A stretch of DNA of 8,184 nt, from assembly GCA_046597185.1 (NCBI GenBank), contig JBKJLF010000218.1:1-8184 (forward strand). The letters are read 5' to 3'. Of the stretch, positions 1-6,888 are shown piece after piece; the first letter of the stretch is position 1; each line of letters starts with the position of its first letter. The translations under genes were made by a program, and so were the position numbers. This stretch comes from CAMBDR01 sp046597185 (GTDB lineage Bacteria; Pseudomonadota; Gammaproteobacteria; Burkholderiales; Burkholderiaceae_D). Under the pieces are notes generated by a model. That model saw only the letters and a list, made by a program, of their open reading frames with translations. It made no database searches and was not told the origin of the DNA.

Positions 1-148
1 CGTCACACAAGCCAGGGTTGCATTACGCAAGGCGTCTGAAAAAGTACTCGATTCGCTCTTGCCACCTATATTCAAACTATCTTGTGATGATAGCGAATCG
101 AGTACTTTTTCAGACGCCTTGCGTAATGCAACCCTGGCTTGTGTGACG
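1..148. repeat. Perfect 57-bp inverted repeat at window edge
   Basis: Bases 1-57 are the exact reverse complement of bases 92-148, with a 34-base spacer (58-91). Pairing stops at 58/91 on the inside, and on the outside it is cut only by the window edge, so the repeat may continue to the left. The right arm reads as ordinary coding sequence of the minus-strand HDOD gene; the left arm is the same sequence backwards. A perfect inverted copy of coding DNA starting at base 1 suggests a fold-back (chimeric read or contig-end) artefact. A genuine inverted duplication cannot be excluded from this window alone. Confidence 0.97.
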
Positions 149-1044
149 TTCATCGGGTGCATTAAGTTACTCAGGAAAACATCGGTTTCTTGCAGCGCGG
201 TATCGATCCATTCCTGGGTTTCATCGTTTTTAAGTTGCAGTGCCTGATGAAAGAAATTCAAGGCCGTGCCAATTTCGGCGCGTTCGCGCCCTTCAGCCAG
301 GCGAAAGATCGCATCGGTGACGCGGCGCGCAAATAAAGAGCACATTTGAAACCAGCCTTCGGCATTGGGTGACGCGCGTGGCGGCACCTTGCCCTGGGTG
401 GGGGCGACACAGTGTTGCAAAATATCGGGGAAATGCCAATGTTGTGCCAGACTGACGCTAATGGCTTCAAAACTTTGGCCCAGGGTTTGTATTAACGCGT
501 CGTCTTCGGACAGATTGTGATCGGCTTGCAAAATATGGCTTTGTTCGACTTCTTCCGGCAAAAAAGTAAGCGCCATGATGCGCCCCAAGTTTTGCAGCGC
601 GCCGCAAACATGCGCTTCTTGTGGGCTATAACGGCCACCATTTTGGCGTGTGATCATGCTGGCCAGTGCGCCACAAAAATGGGCGGCAATGAACTCGGCT
701 TGCAAATGGGCGGTTAACCCACGGCTTGTGCTGGCTTGCTCAATGGGCTTCAAGCTGGCGATGGCGGTTTTCACGCTGGCCAGACCAATGACAGTAATGG
801 CCTGATCAACCGTGGCAATATTTTGACTGCCACGGGCGGTGCCATTGGCGGCACGCAATAATTTGAGAACCAATCCGGCATCGGATAAAATCGCACTGGT
901 CAGCCGCCGTTGACTGCTGGCATCGTCATCGTCGAGGCGGTTGATCATCGTCACCAAACTGGGAAAGCCAATAAAGCCGGGTTCGGCATCAATATGCTGG
1001 ATCAGTTTTTCAGTGATGAGTCTGGCTTGATTTTCTGGTTCCAT
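1..1044 (-). CDS. HDOD-domain protein, 3' end missing or artefactual
   Basis: The frame opens at ATG 1044 and stays open to base 1 (348 codons), with no stop seen. AGGA lies seven bases upstream of the ATG, which supports this start. Residues about 28-235 look like an HDOD domain, the catalytically degenerate relative of HD phosphohydrolases found in bacterial signalling proteins: a KLLRAANG segment near residues 61-68 matches the usual LL..AN motif, VCGALQNLGRIMAL stands where HD proteins carry their metal-binding HD region, and AQHWHFPDIL matches the W.FP motif. No metal-binding HD pair is visible. There is no signal peptide or membrane segment. From about residue 318 onward the translation enters the inverted repeat, and the last 30 or so residues are encoded by the backward copy, so they are probably not real. 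Function is likely regulatory; the partner is unknown. The gene is divergent from rpsU. Confidence 0.75.
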   Translation of the reverse strand, partial: MEPENQARLITEKLIQHIDAEPGFIGFPSLVTMINRLDDDDASSQRRLTSAILSDAGLVLKLLRAANGTARGSQNIATVDQAITVIGLASVKTAIASLKPIEQASTSRGLTAHLQAEFIAAHFCGALASMITRQNGGRYSPQEAHVCGALQNLGRIMALTFLPEEVEQSHILQADHNLSEDDALIQTLGQSFEAISVSLAQHWHFPDILQHCVAPTQGKVPPRASPNAEGWFQMCSLFARRVTDAIFRLAEGRERAEIGTALNFFHQALQLKNDETQEWIDTALQETDVFLSNLMHPMNVTQARVALRKASEKVLDSLSSQDSLNIGGKSESSTFSDALRNATLACVT

Positions 1045-1107
1045 ACGGGCATCCTGTGGGTAATGGAAAGTGATGTACCTAAAACGACCGGCCAAGCGAC
1101 AAAAAAG

Positions 1108-1135
1108 ATTGTACGGTAGGTCAATAGTACGTCAC
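1108..1135 (-). promoter_or_regulatory. Possible promoter of the HDOD gene
   Basis: On the minus strand, TACAAT (1113-1108, five of six to consensus) follows GTGACG (1135-1130, four of six) with a 16-base spacer. Transcription would start near 1100, giving a leader of about 55 bases. An overlapping alternative is TTGCGA, 17 bases, then TACTAT slightly upstream. The assignment is by eye only. Confidence 0.3.
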
Positions 1136-1234
1136 GCCAGAGGTGTTCGCAATAAGTTGGTGCGTCAAGTCATCGTTTTTTTGGCTTAACATGGTTGTTT
1201 TTTGAGCTGGTTGAAAAAAAACGACAATACACGC

Positions 1235-1263
1235 TTCCATTTCTCAAATAAAGCTGCTAAAAT
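1235..1263 (+). promoter_or_regulatory. Extended -10 promoter of rpsU
   Basis: TGCTAAAAT at 1255-1263 is an extended -10 element (TGn plus TAAAAT, five of six). The -35 position 17 bases upstream (TTCCAT, 1235-1240) is weak, as is common for extended -10 promoters. An A-rich tract (1214-1221) lies upstream. The start would be near 1270, leaving a leader of about 30 bases before rpsU. This is the likely main promoter of the whole operon. Confidence 0.5.
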
Positions 1264-1299
1264 CGCCCTCTTCCCTTAAATCCACGGCATCGTATTTAC

Positions 1300-1512
1300 A
1301 TGACCACTATTCGCTTAAAAGAAAATGAACCGTTTGAAGTCGCCATGCGTCGTTTCAAACGCACTATCGAAAAAACTGGCTTATTGACCGAGTTGCGCGC
1401 GCGCGAGTTTTACGAGAAGCCAACGGCTGAACGTAAACGCAAACTGGCCGCCGCGGTTAAACGCCATTACAAGCGCATTCGCAGCCAGCAATTGCCTAAA
1501 AAGTTATTCTAA
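1300..1512 (+). CDS. rpsU: Small ribosomal subunit protein bS21
   Basis: A 70-residue, strongly basic protein, the full length expected for bS21. It starts MTTIRLKENEPFEVAMRRFK, followed by the conserved KTGLL..LR.R.FYEKPT segment and the basic tail that ends PKKLF. bS21 sits on the 30S platform near the anti-Shine-Dalgarno end of 16S rRNA and supports initiation. It is the first gene of the rpsU-yqeY-dnaG-rpoD block. The 20 bases before the ATG contain no recognisable Shine-Dalgarno, which is notable because this protein itself affects Shine-Dalgarno use. A hairpin after the stop could reduce read-through into yqeY and so keep bS21 in excess over the downstream products. Confidence 0.97.
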   Translation: MTTIRLKENEPFEVAMRRFKRTIEKTGLLTELRAREFYEKPTAERKRKLAAAVKRHYKRIRSQQLPKKLF

Positions 1513-1570
1513 ATTTTGCTCAAGGTTTCACCTGATTTGATCGGGTGGCTTGGCGTAGTTTGAATTTGTG

Positions 1571-1600
1571 AACCCGCTACGGTTAACCGCGGCGGGTTTT
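1571..1600 (+). terminator. Terminator-like hairpin after rpsU
   Basis: AACCCGC (1571-1577) pairs with GCGGGTT (1592-1598), and the run TTTT ends at 1600. The 14-base loop contains the self-complementary CGGTTAACCG (1580-1589). The T-run is short, so partial termination is more likely than a full stop. E. coli also has a terminator between rpsU and dnaG; the comparison is by analogy. Confidence 0.45.
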
Positions 1601-1608
1601 GCTATTGC

Positions 1609-1692
1609 GGGTGTTGCTGTTGTTTGATGTGTTGTTGCTTTTGTTTGATGTGTTGTTGATTTTGTTGACGAGGTTGTTGACGAGGTTGTTGA
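1609..1692 (+). repeat. G/T-rich, cytosine-poor tandem repeats before yqeY
   Basis: TGTTTGATGTGTTGTTG occurs at 1621-1637 and again at 1642-1658 (period 21). It is followed by about 2.6 copies of the 12-base unit TTGTTGACGAGG (1662-1692). The stretch is almost without C on the plus strand, so its RNA should be largely unstructured. It fills the gap between the rpsU hairpin and the yqeY ribosome site. No coding role is apparent. Confidence 0.85.
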
Positions 1693-1708
1693 ATCTGCGA
1701 GGACTATG

Positions 1709-2161
1709 ATGAGTTTGAAAGAAAAAATCACCGAAGATATGAAGGCGGCGATGCGCGCCAAAGAAGCTGGCAAACTGGGCACCATTCGCTTGTTGACGGC
1801 GGCCATCAAGCAAAAAGAAGTCGATGAACGCATTGAAGTGGATGACGCGCAAGTGTTGGCGATTATTGAAAAAATGGTCAAGCAGCGGCGTGATTCCATC
1901 ACCCAGTTTGAAGCGGGGAATCGGCAAGACCTGGCCGATATCGAAAAAGCCGAATTGGTGATTTTGAGCGCCTATTTGCCTGCGGCTTTGTCTGAGGCTG
2001 AAGTGCGCGCTGAAATTGATGCTGCCGTGCAAGCGGTGGGGGCCAAAGGGCCGCAAGACATGGGTAAGGTGATTGGTATCTTGCGTGCCAAATTGGCTGG
2101 CCGTGCCGATATGGGGCAAGTGTCTGGCTTGGTCAAGCAAGCGCTCAGTCAACTTAAATAA
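1709..2161 (+). CDS. yqeY: GatB/YqeY domain protein
   Basis: A 150-residue protein of the normal YqeY length. The start MSLKEKITEDMKAAMRAKE and the later segments QRRDSITQFEAGNR and DMGKVIGILRAKLAGRADMG are typical of the family. YqeY resembles the helical C-terminal tail of GatB, the tRNA-binding part of the Asp/Glu-tRNA amidotransferase, but it has no catalytic domain; its precise role is not settled. Two adjacent ATGs exist (1706 and 1709). I prefer 1709 because AGGA at 1700-1703 is then five bases away rather than two. The gene lies between rpsU and dnaG, as in many betaproteobacteria, and is probably expressed by read-through from the rpsU promoter. Its stop codon lies in a 13-base tandem duplication. 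Confidence 0.92.
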   Translation: MSLKEKITEDMKAAMRAKEAGKLGTIRLLTAAIKQKEVDERIEVDDAQVLAIIEKMVKQRRDSITQFEAGNRQDLADIEKAELVILSAYLPAALSEAEVRAEIDAAVQAVGAKGPQDMGKVIGILRAKLAGRADMGQVSGLVKQALSQLK

Positions 2162-2175
2162 GCAACTTAAATAAG
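2150..2175 (+). repeat. 13-bp tandem duplication across the yqeY stop
   Basis: CAACTTAAATAAG at 2150-2162 is repeated exactly at 2163-2175. The first copy supplies the last codons and the TAA of yqeY; the second lies just outside the gene. It looks like a recent slippage duplication. Confidence 0.95.
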
Positions 2176-2188
2176 CGTAAATTGTAGG

Positions 2189-2210
2189 GTGGGCACGTTT
2201 TTGTGCCCAC
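2189..2210 (+). repeat. REP-like palindrome between yqeY and dnaG
   Basis: GTGGGCAC (2189-2196) pairs perfectly with GTGCCCAC (2203-2210) around a six-base loop, GTTTTT. It is flanked by TAGG on the left and GCGAGCG on the right. A diverged relative is found near 8132-8173. Palindromes of this kind are scattered between genes in many proteobacteria; that wider distribution is from memory. The T-run is in the loop, not after the stem, so this is not a standard terminator, but it could slow polymerase or affect mRNA stability upstream of dnaG. Confidence 0.75.
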
Positions 2211-2250
2211 GCGAGCGCTAATCAATTAACCATAGGGTGCGAGGTCGGGT

Positions 2251-4032
2251 TTGGCTATTCCACATGCGTTTATTCAGGATTTGCTCAACCGCGTTGATAT
2301 TGTTGAAGTGGTGGGGCGTTACGTCCAATTGAAAAAAGGCGGTGCCAATTTCATGGGCTTATGCCCCTTCCACTCTGAAAAATCCCCCAGTTTTACGGTC
2401 AGTCCGAGCAAGCAGTTTTATCATTGCTTTGGTTGCGGCGCGCATGGCACCGCGATTGGTTTTCTGATCGAGTATTCCGGCTTAAACTTCGTCGAAGCGG
2501 TCAAGGATTTGGCCCAGGCCAATGGCATGGTGGTGCCGGATCAACAAGACCGCATCACGCCGGAGCAGCGTGAAAAAACGCTGGCCCTGTCTGAGGTAAT
2601 GACCGGTGCCAGTCAATACTATCGTCAACAATTACGCACTGCGCCACAAGCCATCGAATATCTGAAGGGACGCGGCTTGACTGGTGAAATTGCCGCGCGT
2701 TATGGTTTGGGTTATGCGCCGGGTGGTTGGGATAATTTGCGTAGCGCCTTTCCCGATTATCAGGCCCACGCCCTGGTCGAATCAGGCATGGTGATTGAAA
2801 AAAGTGAAGAAGAGGGCGGTCGCCGCTATGACCGTTTTCGTGATCGCATCATGTTTCCGATTCGCAACCCCAAAGGCCAAGTGATTGGTTTTGGCGGCAG
2901 GATTTTGGATCAGGGCGAACCAAAATACTTGAATTCGCCAGAAACGCCCTTATATCAGAAGGGTTTGGAGTTATACGGCTTGTTTGAGGCACGCCAAGCG
3001 ATACGCGATGCGGGTTATGTGCTGGTCACCGAAGGCTATATGGATGTGGTGGCCTTGGCGCAACTGGGTTTTGCCCAGGCGGTGGCAACTCTGGGTACGG
3101 CCTGTACCGCCACCCATGTGCAAAAATTGCTGCGCCATAGCGACCATGTGATCTTCAGTTTTGATGGTGACAGTGCTGGCCGCCGTGCTGCGCGCCGGGC
3201 TTTGGAAGCCAGTTTGCCGTATGCGGGTGACGACAAAGTGATTCAATTTTTGTTTTTGCCCACCGAGCACGACCCGGATAGTTATGTGCGCACCTACGGC
3301 ACTGAAGCGTTTGCGCAACAAATTGAAGATGCGGTGCCGCTGTCGCAGTTTTTAATGGGGCAAGTGAGTGGTGAGCAAGACATGGGTACGCCGGAAGGGC
3401 GCGCGCGTTGCTTGCATGAGGCCAAACCCTTGCTGCAATTGATGTCACCATCGGCTTTGCGTTTGCAAATTGTGCGGGCCTTGGCCATGCAAACCCAAAC
3501 TACGGCATCTGAAGTGGAAGCTTTATTTGAATTGACTGGTGCGGTTTCGCAAGTGCGCGCCGCGCCGCCGCGTAGTGTGCGTAGCGCGCCCATGGGTTTG
3601 CCCTTGCAAATGATGCGTGTTTTGGTCACCTACCCGTATTTGGCCTTGCAAATGGATCAGGCGGCGTTGGATGCGGTGAGTCAGTTTGCGCCGGATCATG
3701 CTGAATTGGTGTTGCAACTGGTGGCTTGTGGCCAGGCCTTGGGTGAGCGTGGTAATTTTGCGGCACTGGCCGAACAATTGCATGCGCAAGGCAGTGATTT
3801 TGATGGTTTGATTAAAGAAGTGGCTGCCAGTAACGATTCCGATCCCGATGCCGCACGGCTGGAATTGATTGGTGCTGTGCGGCAAGTGAAAGTGCAACTA
3901 TTAAAGCGGGAGTCCAAGCAATTGGCAGACTTGGGCTTACGTTCGGATCAAGATAAGGCGCGCTATATTGCAATTGGGCAGGAACAAGCCGCTTTGGCGC
4001 GTGAAGCGCAGGCCGAGAAGGGCGTTCAATAA
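2251..4032 (+). CDS. dnaG: DNA primase DnaG
   Basis: A 593-residue primase (E. coli DnaG is 581), which makes the RNA primers for lagging-strand synthesis at the fork with DnaB. The N-terminal zinc domain has all four ligands: C38, H41, C59, C62 (CPFH...CFGCG). The central RNA-polymerase core follows, with YLKGRGLTGEIAARYGLGYAP and FPIRNPKGQVIGFGGR. The TOPRIM domain carries E261 (TEGYMDV) and D305/D307 (FDGDSAG), so catalysis should be intact. The last 150 residues or so are the variable helicase-binding part and show little conservation by eye. Translation starts at TTG 2251, with GAGGT five bases upstream (2241-2245); the first residues (AIPHAFIQDLLNRVDIV) match the family start, so the TTG is credible. 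A weak start codon would help keep primase low in a shared transcript. Confidence 0.97.
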   Translation: MAIPHAFIQDLLNRVDIVEVVGRYVQLKKGGANFMGLCPFHSEKSPSFTVSPSKQFYHCFGCGAHGTAIGFLIEYSGLNFVEAVKDLAQANGMVVPDQQDRITPEQREKTLALSEVMTGASQYYRQQLRTAPQAIEYLKGRGLTGEIAARYGLGYAPGGWDNLRSAFPDYQAHALVESGMVIEKSEEEGGRRYDRFRDRIMFPIRNPKGQVIGFGGRILDQGEPKYLNSPETPLYQKGLELYGLFEARQAIRDAGYVLVTEGYMDVVALAQLGFAQAVATLGTACTATHVQKLLRHSDHVIFSFDGDSAGRRAARRALEASLPYAGDDKVIQFLFLPTEHDPDSYVRTYGTEAFAQQIEDAVPLSQFLMGQVSGEQDMGTPEGRARCLHEAKPLLQLMSPSALRLQIVRALAMQTQTTASEVEALFELTGAVSQVRAAPPRSVRSAPMGLPLQMMRVLVTYPYLALQMDQAALDAVSQFAPDHAELVLQLVACGQALGERGNFAALAEQLHAQGSDFDGLIKEVAASNDSDPDAARLELIGAVRQVKVQLLKRESKQLADLGLRSDQDKARYIAIGQEQAALAREAQAEKGVQ

Positions 4033-4050
4033 TCCATTTTGCATGATGAG

Positions 4051-4080
4051 CTGGCAGAATGCGTTGCGCTGTGTTATAAT
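4051..4080 (+). promoter_or_regulatory. Promoter of rpoD
   Basis: TGTTATAAT (4072-4080) is a perfect extended -10 with a consensus TATAAT. CTGGCA (4051-4056) is a four-of-six -35 match at 18 bases. It sits just after the dnaG stop and would start RNA near 4087, giving rpoD its own supply of transcript independent of rpsU, and a leader of about 180 bases. Confidence 0.72.
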
Positions 4081-4136
4081 ATTGGGCTTGCCGCTCAAAA
4101 TGTGGTAAGTTAGATTAAGTAGTGGTGTTATGTTTT

Positions 4137-4237
4137 GCGCAAGTAATTACCTAAGTAATTGCGCGGATAAATATAACAAGCGCCGGGGTTGCACTAATAT
4201 GCAATCGGGTAGGCGCAACGAGGGCGGGGCATGCGCC
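4137..4237 (+). promoter_or_regulatory. Structured rpoD leader RNA
   Basis: Within the long gap before rpoD (4033-4264) three stems can be drawn. Stem 1: GCGCAA (4137-4142) with TTGCGC (4159-4164), continued by TTAC/GTAA around a CTAA loop after a bulge. Stem 2: GCGCC (4180-4184) with GGCGC (4212-4216), and inside it TTGCA (4189-4193) with TGCAA (4200-4204). Stem 3: GGCGCA (4212-4217) with TGCGCC (4232-4237). Stems 2 and 3 share 4212-4216, so they cannot form together. None has a following T-run. I recognise no known riboswitch or thermometer class. Confidence 0.4.
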
Positions 4238-4264
4238 GCGCAGTAAACGTAAACCGTTATTTCG

Positions 4265-6685
4265 ATGGCGAGTAGAATGAAAAAAACCGCGAAAACCTTG
4301 ACGCTTCCTGCAAAAAAGGCCAAATCAGAAACTGAGTTTGATCAATCTGGTCAAACTGAGCCGATGGCTTCCGGGCTAAGTGACGAATACAGGCCCGCTA
4401 ATTTTGGTAAAATGGCCGCCGTGGCCGAAGATATCGACGCTGCTGCTGGCGAATTTGTGTCGGGCACCGCTAATCCGGGCGCGAGCGAACCTAAAATCAT
4501 CATCAAACCGAATCGCAAAAAAGATCTTGAAAAAGTAGATCTGGGCAGCGTGCCTGTGGTCAACCAAACCACCGATGCTGCGGTGTTGGCGGCGATTGAT
4601 ACCTCGGGCTATTTCTTGCCGACGGTCAAAGTGCCCGGCCGGCGCGGACGCAAGCCCAAAGAATTTCAACCTGAAAACGATGAAGTCGCGGCATTAAACG
4701 CCGTGGAGCGCGCCGAATTGAAGGCGGTGGATAAAGCCAAGGCGAAAGATCGTAAAGCGAAAGAAAAAGCGCTGTTAAAAGATGCCTTTTCTTCTGACAA
4801 CGAAGCCACCGAAGAAGAATTGGAGCGGCGTCGGCAAAAACTCAAAACCCTGATCAAGTTTGGTAAAGAGCGTGGTTTCTTAACTTACGCTGAAGTCAAC
4901 GATCACTTGCCGGAAAACATCATCGATCCTGAAGCGATTGATGGCATCATCGGCACCTTTAACGATATGGGTATCGCGGTGTATGAACACGCGCCGGATG
5001 CCGAAACCCTGCTCTTGTCCGACAATGTTGCCATCGTTGCCAACGATGACGAAGCGGAAGCGGCGGCTGAAGCGGCGCTCTCGACGGTGGATTCCGATTT
5101 CGGCCGCACCACCGATCCGGTGCGTATGTATATGCGTGAAATGGGTTCGGTTGAACTCTTGACGCGGGAAGGCGAAATTGAAATCGCCAAGCGCATCGAA
5201 GATGGTTTGCGCGACATGATTCAAGCCATTTCTGCTTGCCCGGTGACGATTGTTGAAATCATTTCTGCCTCGGAAAGAATCCGCAGCGAAGAAGTCAAGG
5301 TCGATGAAGTGGTGGACGGTTTGGTGGATTTGACCGAGATGGAGGCCGAACCGCTATTGGCTATCGAGCATCATGAAGAAGACGAAGAAGACGACGACGA
5401 AGAAGACGACGAAGAAGACGAGGACGATGGTGGCGTCTCTGGCGCGGCGGGTTTTTCGGCGGAGCAACTGGAGCAATTGAGAAAAAATTCGCTCGAAAAG
5501 TTCACCATCATCTCGACCCAATACGACAAAATGTGTAAGGCTTACGAGAAAGAGGGTTATCACTCAAAAGCCTATATGAAGGCGCAGGAAATCATTTCGC
5601 ACGAATTGCTGGGCATTCGGTTCACGGCCCGCATCGTCGAAAAATTATGTGATACCTTGCGTGGTCAGGTGGATGAAGTGCGTCACATCGAAAAACAGGT
5701 GCTGGATGTGGCGGTGAACAAATGCGGTATGCCGCGCGCTCACTTTATTAAAGTGTTCCCTGGTAATGAAACCAATCTGGAATGGGTCGATGGCGAAGTC
5801 AATGCCGGCCATGCGTACAGTGCGATTTTGGGGCGCAATATTCCCACCGTGAAAGAATTGCAGCAACGCCTGATCGATTTGCAAGCGCGGGTGGTGTTGC
5901 CGCTGGCTGATTTGCGTAACATCAACCGTCAAATGGCGGCCGGTGAAATGAAGGCGCGCAAAGCCAAGCGTGAAATGACTGAAGCCAACTTGCGTCTGGT
6001 GATTTCGATTGCCAAGAAATATACCAACCGTGGTTTGCAATTTCTGGATTTGATTCAGGAAGGCAATATTGGTTTGATGAAGGCGGTGGACAAGTTTGAA
6101 TATCGCCGGGGTTACAAGTTTTCGACCTATGCCACCTGGTGGATTCGGCAAGCGATTACGCGCAGTATTGCCGATCAGGCGCGCACGATTCGTATTCCGG
6201 TGCATATGATAGAGACCATCAACAAGATGAATCGCATTTCGCGCCAAATCTTGCAAGAAACCGGGGCAGAACCTGATCCGGCCACTTTGGCCATCAAGAT
6301 GGAAATGCCGGAAGACAAAATTCGCAAAATAATGAAGATTGCGAAAGAACCGATTTCGATGGAAACGCCAATTGGTGACGACGATGATTCGCATTTGGGC
6401 GACTTTATCGAAGACAACAATACCCTGGCTCCGTCGGATGCGGCTTTGCATGCCTCGATGCGTGGTGTGGTGAAGGATGTGCTCGATTCCCTGACCCCGC
6501 GTGAAGCCAAGGTCTTGCGTATGCGGTTTGGGATTGAAATGTCTACCGACCACACTTTGGAAGAAGTGGGCAAACAGTTTGACGTAACGCGTGAGCGGAT
6601 TCGGCAAATCGAAGCCAAGGCTTTGCGTAAGTTGCGTCACCCATCGCGCTCGGATAAGTTGAAGAGTTTCCTGGAAGGGAATTAA
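4265..6685 (+). CDS. rpoD: Primary sigma factor sigma-70 (RpoD)
   Basis: 806 residues against 613 in E. coli; conserved residues sit at a constant offset of +192, so the surplus lies in front of the core. The N-terminal 185 residues are rich in Lys, Ala and Glu, with an AT-hook-like GRRGRKPK (125-132). Region 1.1 spans about 190-252 and region 1.2 begins at DPVRMYMREMG (284). The non-conserved insert carries an unbroken run of 18 Asp/Glu (371-388). Regions 2.1-2.4 begin near 570 (EANLRLVISIAKKY from 573; YATWWIRQAIT from 622, with Q629 and T632 equal to E. coli Q437 and T440 for -10 contact). Region 4.2 ends TRERIRQIEAKALRKLRHPS with R776, E777 and R780 matching the -35 readers R584, E585 and R588. 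It should direct RNA polymerase to housekeeping promoters. An in-frame stop at 4250-4252 means the start is ATG 4265 or later. That ATG has no clear Shine-Dalgarno; ATG 4277, with GGCGAG four bases upstream, is an alternative. Confidence 0.98.
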   Translation: MASRMKKTAKTLTLPAKKAKSETEFDQSGQTEPMASGLSDEYRPANFGKMAAVAEDIDAAAGEFVSGTANPGASEPKIIIKPNRKKDLEKVDLGSVPVVNQTTDAAVLAAIDTSGYFLPTVKVPGRRGRKPKEFQPENDEVAALNAVERAELKAVDKAKAKDRKAKEKALLKDAFSSDNEATEEELERRRQKLKTLIKFGKERGFLTYAEVNDHLPENIIDPEAIDGIIGTFNDMGIAVYEHAPDAETLLLSDNVAIVANDDEAEAAAEAALSTVDSDFGRTTDPVRMYMREMGSVELLTREGEIEIAKRIEDGLRDMIQAISACPVTIVEIISASERIRSEEVKVDEVVDGLVDLTEMEAEPLLAIEHHEEDEEDDDEEDDEEDEDDGGVSGAAGFSAEQLEQLRKNSLEKFTIISTQYDKMCKAYEKEGYHSKAYMKAQEIISHELLGIRFTARIVEKLCDTLRGQVDEVRHIEKQVLDVAVNKCGMPRAHFIKVFPGNETNLEWVDGEVNAGHAYSAILGRNIPTVKELQQRLIDLQARVVLPLADLRNINRQMAAGEMKARKAKREMTEANLRLVISIAKKYTNRGLQFLDLIQEGNIGLMKAVDKFEYRRGYKFSTYATWWIRQAITRSIADQARTIRIPVHMIETINKMNRISRQILQETGAEPDPATLAIKMEMPEDKIRKIMKIAKEPISMETPIGDDDDSHLGDFIEDNNTLAPSDAALHASMRGVVKDVLDSLTPREAKVLRMRFGIEMSTDHTLEEVGKQFDVTRERIRQIEAKALRKLRHPSRSDKLKSFLEGN

Positions 6686-6704
6686 ATCTTGACGAAGTTT
6701 ACGC

Positions 6705-6734
6705 TATACTGCGGTGTTTGCAGCAGCGCAGTAT
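6705..6734 (+). other. Hairpin and possible -10 between rpoD and tRNA
   Basis: ATACTGCG (6706-6713) pairs perfectly with CGCAGTAT (6727-6734) around a 13-base loop. No T-run follows, so it is not a standard terminator; it may be a processing site that separates the tRNA from rpoD mRNA. TATACT (6705-6710), overlapping its left arm, could serve as a -10 for the tRNA with a weak TTAAAT at -35 (6682-6687). The nearby TTGACG (6689-6694) is only 10 bases from it, too close to pair with it. Confidence 0.4.
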
Positions 6735-6752
6735 GGTGGTATTGCTTCAATT

Positions 6753-6831
<79 letters not shown>

Positions 6832-6849
6832 ATTTTAAGTAGTAAAATT

Positions 6850-6888
6850 AAAGGGTTGCATGCTTTTGCGTGCAACCCTTTTTATTTT
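6850..6888 (+). terminator. Rho-independent terminator of the rpoD-tRNA operon
   Basis: AAAGGGTTGCA (6850-6860) pairs perfectly with TGCAACCCTTT (6871-6881), an 11-bp stem with a 10-base loop, followed by the T-rich tail TTATTTT (6882-6888). On the other strand the stem is followed by TAATTTTAC, so it may also stop the convergent transcript coming from the TIR gene. Confidence 0.93.

Noticed and set aside
59..247. 62-codon plus-strand frame at the left edge
   Set aside because: It begins in the spacer of the inverted repeat and runs antisense to the HDOD gene.
1609..1692. CRISPR-like array
   Set aside because: Repeat units are too short, directly adjacent and low in complexity, with no unique spacers.
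1583..2152. 189-codon minus-strand frame over yqeY
   Set aside because: It is antisense to a recognised family member, and its Asn/Ser/Thr-rich end comes from the G/T repeats.
4137..4164. Hairpin after dnaG as a terminator
   Set aside because: No T-run follows, and it lies downstream of a consensus promoter, so a leader structure is more likely.
5645..6640. 331-codon open frame on the minus strand
   Set aside because: It is exactly antisense to the conserved part of rpoD; its His/Arg/Phe-rich composition is that of a shadow frame.
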